DNA of 54,549 bases from Planctomycetota bacterium (GTDB taxonomy: Bacteria > Planctomycetota > UBA1135 > GCA-002686595): NCBI GenBank assembly GCA_028823395.1, contig JAPKBO010000004.1:1-54549 (forward strand), read 5' to 3'. Below, piece by piece: positions 8,352-17,497 of this stretch; position 1 is the stretch's first letter; the number at the start of each line of letters is the position of its first letter. A program made the position numbers and the translations under genes. Below the pieces are notes generated by a model. That model had not been told where the DNA came from. It did not search any database and saw only the letters and a program-made list of their open reading frames with translations.

Positions 8352-9997
8352 GCGGAGTCGCCTCCCGAGGAGGCTCCACCCGCCTTGCTGCCGCGAGCCT
8401 TCTTGGCCGGTACCTTGCCCGGTTTGCCCGGCTTGCTGGGCGAGTCGGCCCCGGCCCCCTCCTCCGGCTCCCCCTGGGGGGATCGCGACAGGTCCAGGGG
8501 ATTGGGCTTACCCTTCGCGAAAGTGGGCCGCGTGTGGTGGATGGCGGAGAGCACCTGGACGATGGCCCGCTCAATGGTGGCCAGCTCAGCCAAGGTCAAG
8601 GCACACTCAGAGAACTGGCTGTCCATCAGGCGCTTCATGGAAACCCGGTGAACCATCTCCTGCAGGCGACCAATACTGGGATCGGTCATCTGGCGCGCAA
8701 TCGCCTCGGCTGCGTCGGCGATCATCACGATCGCGGCCTCCTTAGACTGGGGGCGACGGCCCGAGTACCGGAAGGTGCCCTCGCTGACCTGGTCCTCCCC
8801 ACGCAACTTAACAGCCTGTTGATAGAAGTACTCGATGCAGCTCGTGCCGTGGTGTTCCACCATGAAAGCGAGCAACGCATTAGGCAAACCGTAATAGCGA
8901 CCGAGCTCCACGCCATCGCGAGTGTGAGCGGAGATGATCAACATGCTCATTTCCGGAGCGAGATTCTTGTGGCGATCACGCGCTGCGGGCGAGTTCTCCG
9001 CAAAGTACTCAGGCTTGTTGAGCTTTCCCACGTCGTGATAGAGAGCGCCCACACGCGCGAGAAGTGCATCGCCGTTGATGGCCACCGCTGCACCTTCCGC
9101 AAGCAGACCCACAACATACGAGTGATGGAACGTGCCAGGTGCCTCAATGAGGAGCTTGCGTAGCAGAGGCGAAGAATGTGTATTGCCGAGCTCCAGCAAG
9201 CTGATGTCGGTGGTCACGTCCAGGAGCGCTTCAACCATCGGCAGCAATCCCGATACAAGCAAACCCACCACAACTCCCACGATGAGCACGCGCACGAGGT
9301 CGGCCAGCTCCCCCATTCCCGGCGCCTCGGGACTCATCAACATGAAGCCAGCACTGAGGGCCACTTGAATACACCCGATCATCACCCCGATGCGAAACAG
9401 GTCTGCGCGACGTTTGACACTCTTCGCCCCCAGCGCAGCCATCACCCCTCCTCCAAGAGCCACAACGAGTCCACTCAAGTCGGGGCCTTCCAGGCGATCG
9501 TGTAGCGCCAGGTAGGCCGCCAGCAGACCTCCCGCTACGACAACCGCCTCCAAGGCCAGGGCGCGTCCCCAGGCCAGGGCCAGGATGAGACTGACGAGAG
9601 AGACGGGCAGCCAGGCCAGGTCAACCTCGCCCAATGCCTGATCGGATAGGAACAGGACGGCCAGTGGCAGAATAATCGCCGAGGACAAGCCGACCAAGCG
9701 CGGGATGGAACGCAAAGCCGTCGGACGAAAATCACGTAGGTAGGCCGCTAGACCCATACAGCTCAAGGTCAGCAGTGCCGCCAGCGCGCACCATTCACGG
9801 GGTCGGGCGAGGGCACCCAGTCCCAGGAGGAACATGGCGAGCAGGGTTGCCATCGCCGCCAACACGATCTTCTCGCCGACCTGCTCTAGGCTGGGCCGCT
9901 GATTGCGCGACTCGGTCGAACGGGCTTTCTCCGGCGAGACACGCCGGAGGTGGTGTCCGCCTTTCAAGCGCGCCCGAAGCAACTCGATCCAATTCAC
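8348..9997 (-). CDS. Membrane HD-domain phosphohydrolase, PgpH/YqfF-like (probable c-di-AMP phosphodiesterase)
   Basis: The family hydrolyses cyclic di-AMP through a cytoplasmic HD domain. The 549-aa product has a short cytoplasmic N-terminus, about seven membrane segments (residues 45-260), then an HD domain: GTFHHSYVVGLLAEGAA, ALYHDVGKLNKPEYFAEN, SAHTRDGVELGRYYGLP and VEHHGTSCIEYFY. The family's large extracellular 7TMR-HDED domain between the first and second helices is missing, so the protein is shorter than the roughly 700-aa Firmicute PgpH. The tail is Lys/Pro/Gly-rich. The start is GTG in a GTGA overlap with phoH. No diadenylate cyclase is in the window. Confidence 0.85.
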   Translation of the reverse strand: MNWIELLRARLKGGHHLRRVSPEKARSTESRNQRPSLEQVGEKIVLAAMATLLAMFLLGLGALARPREWCALAALLTLSCMGLAAYLRDFRPTALRSIPRLVGLSSAIILPLAVLFLSDQALGEVDLAWLPVSLVSLILALAWGRALALEAVVVAGGLLAAYLALHDRLEGPDLSGLVVALGGGVMAALGAKSVKRRADLFRIGVMIGCIQVALSAGFMLMSPEAPGMGELADLVRVLIVGVVVGLLVSGLLPMVEALLDVTTDISLLELGNTHSSPLLRKLLIEAPGTFHHSYVVGLLAEGAAVAINGDALLARVGALYHDVGKLNKPEYFAENSPAARDRHKNLAPEMSMLIISAHTRDGVELGRYYGLPNALLAFMVEHHGTSCIEYFYQQAVKLRGEDQVSEGTFRYSGRRPQSKEAAIVMIADAAEAIARQMTDPSIGRLQEMVHRVSMKRLMDSQFSECALTLAELATIERAIVQVLSAIHHTRPTFAKGKPNPLDLSRSPQGEPEEGAGADSPSKPGKPGKVPAKKARGSKAGGASSGGDSA

Positions 9998-11019
9998 AAG
10001 CCGCCCCCCGTGGCCTCATCGGTCTGCTCGCCCTGGGCGGGAACCTGATAGGCGCGAATGATGCGAGCCACCAACGGATGGCGAACCACATCTTCGGTCG
10101 TGAACTCGGTCACGCCCACGGTATCAAAGCTGCGCAAGCGGGTAATGGCATCCATCAGGCCACCCTTCCGGCCACGCGGCAAATCACTCTGGGATGGATC
10201 TCCGGTGACGCACACGTGGGAGCCCTCCCCCATGCGCGTCAAGAACATCTTCATCTGGGCGGTACTCGTGTTCTGTGCCTCGTCGAGGATCACGAACGAA
10301 GACGCCAACGTGCGTCCACGCATGTAAGCCAAGGGTGCGATCTCAATCACACCCGCCTCTTCTAGACGCGTGAACACCTCCGGCTCTATCAGGCTAAAGA
10401 GCGCGTCATGGACCGGGCGCATGTAGGGGTTGAGCTTCTGCTGAATATCCCCGGGTAAAAAGCCCAGGTGCTCTCCCGCCTCGACCACAGGCCGCGTGAT
10501 AACTAGACGCCGCACAAGCCCCTGGCGAAGCATGCGAACAGCCGCAGCCACGGCCAAGAAAGTCTTACCCGTCCCAGCCGGACCGAATCCGAAGACCAAA
10601 GGCTTGGCCTCAATCTGCTCCAAGTAGTTGGCCTGGTTCTCGTTGCGCGGCTCCACCGGACGCACCCTCAGATGCGTAGGCTGGAAAGGCGCACTGTTAC
10701 CTGTGGATCGAGGGGATCTGGTTTGAGAGCGCGGCTCGCTAGAAACGGGCTCGGATACGGACGCCGCCTTGCCCACCAGTATCCGCTCGATCTCCTCCAA
10801 ATCCATATCGCGGCCCTTGCGCGATTTCCCGAGGACGTGCTCGATGCGTGTACGGGCCGCCTCAATCTCCTGCAGCGGCCCCTTCAACTTCAAGTTGCCA
10901 CGCTTGGCGAAAATCTCGATGTCGAGGGACTGGCGCAGTAGCTTGGCGAGGCGATCGTATGGACCCAGGACGAGCATGGCCTCGTCATGGGAGCGAAGGG
11001 GAATGGTGATCTCAGGCAA
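9994..11019 (-). CDS. PhoH-like ATPase (YbeZ)
   Basis: A cytoplasmic P-loop ATPase linked to RNA metabolism and partner of YbeY. The 341-aa product has a small KH-like N-terminal region (residues 10-65), a variable Ser/Arg linker, then the PhoH domain with Walker A GPAGTGKT, the motif TRPVVEAGEHLGFLPGDIQQ, Walker B VILDEAQN, and TGDPSQSDLPRG. The start is TTG at 11019 (LPEITIPLRS, read as Met) with a GGAG about eight to twelve bases upstream. Its stop overlaps the GTG of the pgpH-like gene, so both are coupled. Confidence 0.9.
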   Translation of the reverse strand: MPEITIPLRSHDEAMLVLGPYDRLAKLLRQSLDIEIFAKRGNLKLKGPLQEIEAARTRIEHVLGKSRKGRDMDLEEIERILVGKAASVSEPVSSEPRSQTRSPRSTGNSAPFQPTHLRVRPVEPRNENQANYLEQIEAKPLVFGFGPAGTGKTFLAVAAAVRMLRQGLVRRLVITRPVVEAGEHLGFLPGDIQQKLNPYMRPVHDALFSLIEPEVFTRLEEAGVIEIAPLAYMRGRTLASSFVILDEAQNTSTAQMKMFLTRMGEGSHVCVTGDPSQSDLPRGRKGGLMDAITRLRSFDTVGVTEFTTEDVVRHPLVARIIRAYQVPAQGEQTDEATGGGL

Positions 11020-11105
11020 GGGCGGCTCCGGAGGAAATCAAAGGGGGCTTCAGCATGGGCCCCAGCGCGCGGTTCTGTCAATCACCCCCCGGCCGAGTGC
11101 CGATC

Positions 11106-12008
11106 TCAGCCGAGGCCCTCGAACAACAGGGGCCACGTGAGCAGAGCCACGGGGACGGACAGGAGCAGGCTGTCCACTAGATCCAGAAAGCCGCCTGAAG
11201 GGCCAAAGAGGGTGCCCGAATCCTTGACCCCTGCCTGCCGTTTAGCCGCCGACTCGAGCAAATCCCCCGCCTGGGAGGCCAAATTGACCAGGGCCGCTGC
11301 CGCCAGCACCGAGGCCACTCCCCACCGCGGATCAGGCAACCATTCGGCCGCTAGCAATGGCCCAGCTGCCGTGCCGACGATAAAAGAGCCCAAGCAACCC
11401 ACGGTGGTCTTGCCCGGGCTGAGGCGCGGAAACGGGTGATGAGGAAACCGGGCTCCCAATAGGTTCCCAGAGTAGTAGCCAGCAATATCCCCCACCTTGG
11501 AAAGCAGGATGAGGGCTCCCAGGCCCGCCACGCCAGTCTCAATGACTACGAGGTACAGGGCGGGAAGGGGCAGGGCTATCCAGAGCAGAGAACTCATAAC
11601 CCGTATGGGGTTCCTCCGGGAAACCCACCCCAGAGCCAACCCTATGACCCAAACAGCCTGTACAGCCAGGATCAAGCGGCCCACTATTTCAAAGTGTGCT
11701 GGGCGGGCCACCGCGCCAGGTTGGATTTGCGCGAGCAATACGATGGCTGCGGCCACAACCCCGAGGGCGCCAAGCAATACACCATGGCCTTTCCCGCTCT
11801 CAGGTTCGGGGAAAAGCTTGAGGGCGCGAGTTTCTGTCACACAGCCCAAAGCCATGACCACGCCGCAGCCCAGGACCAGGTAGGCCCCTGAAGGACCAGA
11901 TGCACCCCACAGAAGCAGTCCAACCCCCAAGGCCAGACTGCCCCCCACACGCGTACGCCGCCAGATTTTGGACGCCCTCGAGGGGGCCGGTGTCGACTTC
12001 ACGTTCAT
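11106..12008 (-). CDS. cdsA: Phosphatidate cytidylyltransferase CdsA (divergent signature)
   Basis: CdsA makes CDP-diacylglycerol from CTP and phosphatidic acid for phospholipid synthesis. The 300-aa product has about eight membrane helices and the C-terminal family region: SPGKTTVGCLGSF, then GDLLESAAKR, GVKDSGTLFG and PSGGFLDLVDSLL. In the standard signature this last part reads PGHGGxLDRxD; here the conserved His is Ser and the conserved Arg is Leu. It sits directly after uppS with an ATGA overlap, the classic uppS-cdsA order, which supports the function despite the changes. A CdsA-like enzyme with altered substrate is the alternative. Confidence 0.85.
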   Translation of the reverse strand: MNVKSTPAPSRASKIWRRTRVGGSLALGVGLLLWGASGPSGAYLVLGCGVVMALGCVTETRALKLFPEPESGKGHGVLLGALGVVAAAIVLLAQIQPGAVARPAHFEIVGRLILAVQAVWVIGLALGWVSRRNPIRVMSSLLWIALPLPALYLVVIETGVAGLGALILLSKVGDIAGYYSGNLLGARFPHHPFPRLSPGKTTVGCLGSFIVGTAAGPLLAAEWLPDPRWGVASVLAAAALVNLASQAGDLLESAAKRQAGVKDSGTLFGPSGGFLDLVDSLLLSVPVALLTWPLLFEGLG

Positions 12009-12787
12009 GGGGTTCCCTCAATGGACTCGGAGTCTGCTGTCGAAACACCGTCCTTATCCAATCCACCAAACTTCCGACGTCGACCGGCGAACTCCTTCAT
12101 GGCGCTCAGCAACTCGTCGCGGCGAAACTCCGGCCAGCAGGATGGGGTGACGTATAACTCCGAGTAGCTCAACTGCCACAAGAGGAAGTTCGAGACGCGC
12201 ATCTCGCCCGCGGTTCGAATCACCAAATCCGGATCAGGAGTCGTTGGATCATAGAGGTAGGCGCGGAGGGTCTCCTCATCGATGCTGGCAGGATCGAGGG
12301 TGCCCGCACGGGCCTCCTCCGCCATACGCTTCGCGGCGTCTGCTATCTCCGCACGACTTCCGTAGGAAAGAGCCAATCGCAAGAGCATCCCATCGTTGTC
12401 CGCGGTCAGGGCTTCGGTCTCGCGCAGGGCCCCGAGGGATGCTGAGGGCAACCGATCCAAGCGACCAATGCAGCGCAGGCGCACACCGTTACTCATCAAG
12501 GTTTTCCGTTCGCGACGCATGAAGACACGCAGCAACCGCATCAGATAGGTAACTTCCCGACCGGGGCGCTTCCAATTCTCTTCCGAGAAGGCGTACAGAG
12601 TCAGACTCTTGACTCCCATGCGCGCGCACTCAGTCGTCACCTCACGTACAGATCGGACACCCTCCCGGTGACCGAAAACCCGCGGCATTCCCCGCTCCGT
12701 TGCCCAACGCCCGTTGCCATCCATGATGATGGCAATGTGCTCGGGGAAAGGACCACCGAGATCAGGCCGTTGAACGGTCGGGTTCAT
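12005..12787 (-). CDS. uppS: Isoprenyl (undecaprenyl) diphosphate synthase UppS
   Basis: A cis-prenyltransferase that extends farnesyl diphosphate with isopentenyl diphosphate to the C55 lipid carrier for cell-wall and LPS glycans. The 260-aa product has the active-site motif IIMDGNGRWA with catalytic Asp, HREGVRSV, YAFSEENWKRP and the C-terminal RTAGEMRVSNFLLWQLSYSE plus CWPEF. Length and motifs are standard. The ATG at 12787 lies 15 bp after the purA stop and the stop overlaps cdsA. Confidence 0.95.
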   Translation of the reverse strand: MNPTVQRPDLGGPFPEHIAIIMDGNGRWATERGMPRVFGHREGVRSVREVTTECARMGVKSLTLYAFSEENWKRPGREVTYLMRLLRVFMRRERKTLMSNGVRLRCIGRLDRLPSASLGALRETEALTADNDGMLLRLALSYGSRAEIADAAKRMAEEARAGTLDPASIDEETLRAYLYDPTTPDPDLVIRTAGEMRVSNFLLWQLSYSELYVTPSCWPEFRRDELLSAMKEFAGRRRKFGGLDKDGVSTADSESIEGTP

Positions 12788-12802
12788 GCCAAAAAAGGCT
12801 CC

Positions 12803-14086
12803 TCAACTAGAGCGGTGGATCACGGCTTCACGGCCCGGCCCCACACTGATCATGACGATCGGGACGCCAGTAATGGTCTCCACGTGCTCGACGTAAGCGC
12901 GGGCGTTGGCGGGCAGGTCCCCAAACGAGCGTACACCCGTGATGTCCTCGGACCAGCCAGGCATGGTCTCCAACTCCACTTGTACATCGTCCATGCTAGC
13001 CAGGTGTGCCGGATACTCAGTCCAGCGTTCGGTGCCGATACGGTAGGCGACGGCAAGGGGGATCTCCCCGAGGCCCGAGAGCACGTCCAACTTGGTCATG
13101 ATCCACCCCGACGCGCCCGTCAGATCAAAGGCGTAGCGAACAGCCACCGCGTCGAACCATCCGGCACGCCGCGGCCGCCCGGTTGTGGCGCCGAATTCGT
13201 TGCCCGCCTTGCGCAGAGCCTCGGCCGCCTCATCAAAAATCTCGCTGGGGAAGGGCCCCTCCCCCACACGGGTGCAGTAGGCCTTGGCGATGCCCCAGGC
13301 TTGATCAATGTGCTGTGGCGGGAAGGCTGCGCCACCCGCGATACCACCCACGCCCGTGCTTGATGACGTCACGTAAGGGTAGGTGCCGTGATCGATATCC
13401 AGCATGACGCCCTGGGCCCCTTCAAAGAGAACCTCGCGTCCCTCCTTATAGGCTCGGCGCACTTCCGCACCCACGTCGCCCACGAATGGGCGTAGACGGT
13501 CGCCCATGGACACGTAGTTCTCGATCTGCTCGTCCACGTTCAGGGGTTCTTCGCCGTGCACGCGTTCGATCACTGCGTTCTTCTCGGCCAAAGCCGCTCC
13601 CAGCCGATCCTTGGCGCGCTCCGGGTCGAGCAGGTCTGCCACGCGCAGACCCGTGCGCGCCGCCTTGTCGCTATAGCACGGACCGATGCCACGACCCGTC
13701 GTACCAATGCGACCTTCCCCGCGCCAAATTTCAGATAGCCCATCGATGCGCTTGTGGTGTTCAAAAATCACATGGGCACCGGCGGACAGTCGCAGGTTTT
13801 TGCCATCCACGTGGACGCCACGGGCGAGGAGTCCATCGACCTCTTCCAGCAACTTGATCGGATCCACCGCCACGCCCGGGCCGATCATGTTCACCTTGCC
13901 CGGGTGCAGGATGCCAGAGGGAATCAGGTGCAGGACGTATTTCTCTCCCTCCACCACAACGGTGTGGCCGGCGTTGGCCCCACCCTGATAGCGCACAACC
14001 AAATCCTTGCCCTCGGCCAGGAAGTCGATCAACTTGCCTTTGCCTTCATCGCCCCATTGGGCTCCAAAAACGCTGAGAGAGGGCAT
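12803..14086 (-). CDS. purA: Adenylosuccinate synthetase PurA
   Basis: It joins IMP and aspartate with GTP to form adenylosuccinate, the first step from IMP to AMP. The 427-aa product shows GAQWGDEGKGK at the N-terminus (phosphate loop with catalytic Asp), NAGHTVV with catalytic His, TTGRGIGPCYSDKAARTG, FEGAQGVMLDIDHGTYPYVTSS and the C-terminal SVGPGRE. Length is typical. It is the first gene of the minus-strand run to ybeY, so a promoter is expected in the 195 bp before the divergent sulfatase, although I see no clear -35/-10 pair. Confidence 0.97.
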   Translation of the reverse strand: MPSLSVFGAQWGDEGKGKLIDFLAEGKDLVVRYQGGANAGHTVVVEGEKYVLHLIPSGILHPGKVNMIGPGVAVDPIKLLEEVDGLLARGVHVDGKNLRLSAGAHVIFEHHKRIDGLSEIWRGEGRIGTTGRGIGPCYSDKAARTGLRVADLLDPERAKDRLGAALAEKNAVIERVHGEEPLNVDEQIENYVSMGDRLRPFVGDVGAEVRRAYKEGREVLFEGAQGVMLDIDHGTYPYVTSSSTGVGGIAGGAAFPPQHIDQAWGIAKAYCTRVGEGPFPSEIFDEAAEALRKAGNEFGATTGRPRRAGWFDAVAVRYAFDLTGASGWIMTKLDVLSGLGEIPLAVAYRIGTERWTEYPAHLASMDDVQVELETMPGWSEDITGVRSFGDLPANARAYVEHVETITGVPIVMISVGPGREAVIHRSS

Positions 14087-14281
14087 AAATCAGACTCGTT
14101 TGGGGCGAAGAGGGATCAAGGTGAAACGGGGAAGGACTGCGTAAAACCCGAGGCCAAATAACGAGGTCCCGGGGATCGGCGGGGGATTCTCGCAGGCAGA
14201 CAGGCGTGGAACAAGCATCTCGGGCGCATTCGCCAAACCTGAAGCTGGGAGGCCCTGGCCGCCGACTGCTATGCTTGGCCC

Positions 14282-15847
14282 GTGTCCCTGCGATCCAGTC
14301 TCCTATTCCTCCCTTTGGGCCTGGGCCTTATGGCCCTCACCTTGGGGTGCCTATTGCCCGACTCCAGCGAAGTACGCCGGACAAGAGTCCTAGACGCCTC
14401 GCAGGGAGAAGTTCTGGCCCAGCTCCAGCTGCTGCCCACCGGCCCGGCCTGGTCCAACTGGTCACCCTCCCACACGGCTGGAGGACTGGTCCAGACCTCA
14501 TGCCTGCCGGAGCGGGGTATCTGGTTCGATGTGCACACCGACCCTCCGCGCAAGGCGGCCATCCTCTTCGAGTCCCAGCCCGAGGGTCTGCGCCTCACCT
14601 GGTTCGAGGTGTCCCAGTGGAGCGGCAATCCCCTCGGCCGTATTGTCGCCTGGAGCCGCGAAGCCCAGCGGGCAAAGGAGTTGGAAGCCTCCCTTGTCGG
14701 TCTGGAGCAGATCTTGGCCGAGAATACCGCCCAAGATTCCGAGCCTGACCCGCCAAAGGTATTGCTCATCATCGCCGACGATCTGGGTTGGGACCTATTG
14801 GCGAGCTCCCACACACCCAATCTGGATGCCCTCGCCGCTTCGGGCATGACGTGCACGAACCTGTGGGTGACTCCCAAGTGCGGGCCGACCCGAGCCTGCA
14901 TGCTCACCGGCCGCTTCCATTTCCGAATCGGCAACGGAGAAATCGCCAAGCGTCACAAGAACCGCTCCATGGGCCTGGATGAAGACACGCTCCCCGAGCG
15001 CATAGGCAGCCAACGCTCAGCCGCCTACGGCAAGTGGCATCTGGGAACGGACCCACGCCATCCCAACGACACGGGCTTTGGCCACTACGCGGGAAGCCTG
15101 GGCAACTTGAACGGCAAGAGCTACACGGCCTGGCCTAAGGTCGTAGATGGTGTCGAGTCCGATAGCCAGCACTACGCCACCAGCGACGTGACGGATGATG
15201 CTCTGGCCAGTAATGCAGACTTCAAGTGGGTCGCCTACCACGCGGTGCACACGCCGTTCCACGACCCGCCCGCCAAGTTGCACCCCAACACAAAACTGGA
15301 TGGCACCGAGAACACCCAGGTACGCGCCATGACCGAGGCCTTCGACATGGAGGTCGGTCGCCTTCTAGCTGGCCATCCCGAGGCATGGGTCTTCTTTGTA
15401 GGCGACAACGGCACCACGTCGCTCGTGGGCGGCGGCAAGGGCTCCATGATGGAATCCGGCATCAACACCCCACTCTTCGTGCGAGGTCCGGGAATAGAGG
15501 CGGGGTCCACGACGGATGCCATGATCAACGCGACCGATTTCTTCAGCACCATCGCCGAGATCTTTGGTGTTTCCGGCGAGGCCCAGGACTCCATCAGCTT
15601 CCTACCCGTACTCAGGGGGGAAGCTGGCGCACGCGAGTGGAACTACTCCTGTCTGTTCTACGAACAGAAGCCGGGCCGGCGTATGCACGCAATCCGCGAT
15701 GAGCAGTACAAGTTCGTTATCGATTTCGAGCAAGAAGAGTACCTGTACGCCATGCCCGGTGAGGCGCTCATCGACCTGAAGAGTGCGGCGGACGAACTCC
15801 AAGCACGTCGTGAAACCCTGCGGGCCCTGATCCCGAGAGGGTTCTAG
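14282..15847 (+). CDS. Lipoprotein sulfatase with an extra N-terminal domain
   Basis: A sulfate-ester hydrolase anchored by a lipid. The signal MSLRSSLLFLPLGLG...ALTLGC has a lipobox Cys at about residue 23. Residues 30-150 form a separate region (WSNWSPSH, RGIWFDVHTDPPRKA, LRLTWFEVSQWSG, ending in a helix) whose layout resembles SRPBCC/polyketide-cyclase domains; this is inference. The sulfatase domain follows: LLIIADDLGWD (metal Asp), CGPTRACMLTGR (Cys to be converted to formylglycine), GKWHLG, HTPFHDPP and VGDNGTTSLVGGGKGSM. Start is GTG at 14282. The stop overlaps the convergent hydantoinase-like gene in a CTAG. It differs from the second sulfatase in this window. Substrate unknown. Confidence 0.85.
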   Translation: MSLRSSLLFLPLGLGLMALTLGCLLPDSSEVRRTRVLDASQGEVLAQLQLLPTGPAWSNWSPSHTAGGLVQTSCLPERGIWFDVHTDPPRKAAILFESQPEGLRLTWFEVSQWSGNPLGRIVAWSREAQRAKELEASLVGLEQILAENTAQDSEPDPPKVLLIIADDLGWDLLASSHTPNLDALAASGMTCTNLWVTPKCGPTRACMLTGRFHFRIGNGEIAKRHKNRSMGLDEDTLPERIGSQRSAAYGKWHLGTDPRHPNDTGFGHYAGSLGNLNGKSYTAWPKVVDGVESDSQHYATSDVTDDALASNADFKWVAYHAVHTPFHDPPAKLHPNTKLDGTENTQVRAMTEAFDMEVGRLLAGHPEAWVFFVGDNGTTSLVGGGKGSMMESGINTPLFVRGPGIEAGSTTDAMINATDFFSTIAEIFGVSGEAQDSISFLPVLRGEAGAREWNYSCLFYEQKPGRRMHAIRDEQYKFVIDFEQEEYLYAMPGEALIDLKSAADELQARRETLRALIPRGF

Positions 15848-17454
15848 CGACGGCGGCCGTGTCCCCCACCACCGGGGGTGCGCACCTCGATCTCACTACC
15901 AGCCGGCATGTCGAGGGCGCTCTTGCCGGCCAAGGGCCGGTCTGCTCGAGCACCCGCCGGACGCCAACGGGCCGAGCCTGTACTCCCTGATTCACCTCCG
16001 GCCAATCCCCAGGGTCCTGTCTCCTGACGCTCGGCAATCCAACCCACCCGCACGTCCTGCAGGAATCGCAGACGCCGCACGAGGCCATCGCCTCCCCGCT
16101 GCGCACCCTGGCCACCGGAACCACGGCGTACCGTCGTTTTCAAAACGCGCACGGGCAGTTCATTTTCCATGGCCTCGATAGGCGTGTTGCGCGTGTTGGT
16201 CATGTGAGTCTGAAGGGCGTGAGCACCAGGTCTATCCGGACCCGCCCCGGCCCCTCCGCCCAAGGTCTCGTAGTAGGCGAAGCTGCCCGCGGCGTCTCCA
16301 AAGGTCAAGTTGCTCATCGTCCCCACGCTGGCGGCAGGCATTTGCTCGGGTAGCACGTCGGCCAGAGCTGCGAGCACAAGATCCACCAAGCGCTGGCTGG
16401 TCTCCACGTTGCCAGCTGCCACCGGAGACGGATAGCGCGCATCGCACAAGCTCCCCGCGCGCGTACTCACCCGAATGCGCCGCAGGACGCCCTCGTTCGT
16501 GGGCGTACCCGCAGGAAGGAGGCAGCGGATCACATAGAACACGGCCGCCAAGGTCACGGCGCGCACCGTGTTCACGGGCCCGATCACGGAGTCATCACTA
16601 GCCGTGAAGTCGAAGTGCATGCTCTTTGCCGTAACTTTCAGGGTCAACCGAAGGCGTACGAACTCGCCCTCTGTGCCAGGCCACTCGAGCACGTCCTCAG
16701 CCTGCCAGACCCCACTCGGAAGACCCAAAACGAGCTCCCCCACCAGCGCGTCAGTCCAATCCCTGAGGGAGGCACCCTGGGACAGCACCTCCGCACAACC
16801 GTGCTCAGCGGCCATGGCAGTAAGTCGCTGGCTGCCCACCCGATTGGCAGCCCACTGGGCCAACAGATCACCCTCTCGCTCCGCTGGGACGCGCATATTG
16901 GCCAGCAACAGTCCCAGCACATCGCGGCGTAGCTCACCACCCTGCACCAAGAGCGTGGGCGGGATGCGAAGCCCCTCGGCATGAACGTCCGCCACCGGCG
17001 CCATGGAACCCGGATAGGCACCACCGACATCCGCATGATGGGCGCGGTTCAGACAATAGAAGTCCGGTTCCTTGCTCTGTCCCAAAAACACGGGGGAGAC
17101 CAGGGTGATGTCCGGCAGGTGTGAACCACCGGCATAAGGGTCGTTGACCACAACCACGTCTCCCGGCCCCATCGGAACATGTTCCCGGGCAGCAGCCAAA
17201 GAAAGGGGCGCCGCGCCCAAATGCACCGGCAGGTGCGCAGCCTGGGCGACCATGCGCCCCTGACCGTCAAAGAGTGCGCAGGAAAAGTCGCGCCGTTCTT
17301 TGATGTTGGGCGAGAACGCCGAGCGCATGAGCGCTACGCCCATTTCCTCGGCCGCCGCCGCGAACAGGTGCTGAAAAACCTCCAGTCGCAGCGGGTCACG
17401 GACCACAGCGCGAGGCTTGCGGGTGGAAGATTTCTTGGGTTGCTGGCGAGCCAT
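15844..17454 (-). CDS. Hydantoinase B/oxoprolinase family protein (HyuB-like)
   Basis: The family forms the B subunit of ATP-dependent hydantoinases, 5-oxoprolinases and acetone-carboxylase-type enzymes, normally with an A subunit. The 536-aa product has EVFQHLFAAAAEEMG, RSAFSPNIKERRDFSCALFD, GDVVVVNDPYAGGSHLPDI, RAHHADVGGAYPGSM and GGGAGAGPDRPGAHALQTHMTNTRNTP regions, ending with a Gly-rich tail. The ATG at 17454 (MARQQPKKSSTRK) is chosen because the track's earlier start at 17613 overlaps gspK. No HyuA gene is present in the window, and placement behind gspK is unusual. Substrate unknown. Confidence 0.85.
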   Translation of the reverse strand: MARQQPKKSSTRKPRAVVRDPLRLEVFQHLFAAAAEEMGVALMRSAFSPNIKERRDFSCALFDGQGRMVAQAAHLPVHLGAAPLSLAAAREHVPMGPGDVVVVNDPYAGGSHLPDITLVSPVFLGQSKEPDFYCLNRAHHADVGGAYPGSMAPVADVHAEGLRIPPTLLVQGGELRRDVLGLLLANMRVPAEREGDLLAQWAANRVGSQRLTAMAAEHGCAEVLSQGASLRDWTDALVGELVLGLPSGVWQAEDVLEWPGTEGEFVRLRLTLKVTAKSMHFDFTASDDSVIGPVNTVRAVTLAAVFYVIRCLLPAGTPTNEGVLRRIRVSTRAGSLCDARYPSPVAAGNVETSQRLVDLVLAALADVLPEQMPAASVGTMSNLTFGDAAGSFAYYETLGGGAGAGPDRPGAHALQTHMTNTRNTPIEAMENELPVRVLKTTVRRGSGGQGAQRGGDGLVRRLRFLQDVRVGWIAERQETGPWGLAGGESGSTGSARWRPAGARADRPLAGKSALDMPAGSEIEVRTPGGGGHGRRR

Positions 17455-17497
17455 GAGAGTCACTGGCGCCTCAACTGCAACGGGCGCGGCCCGTAGC

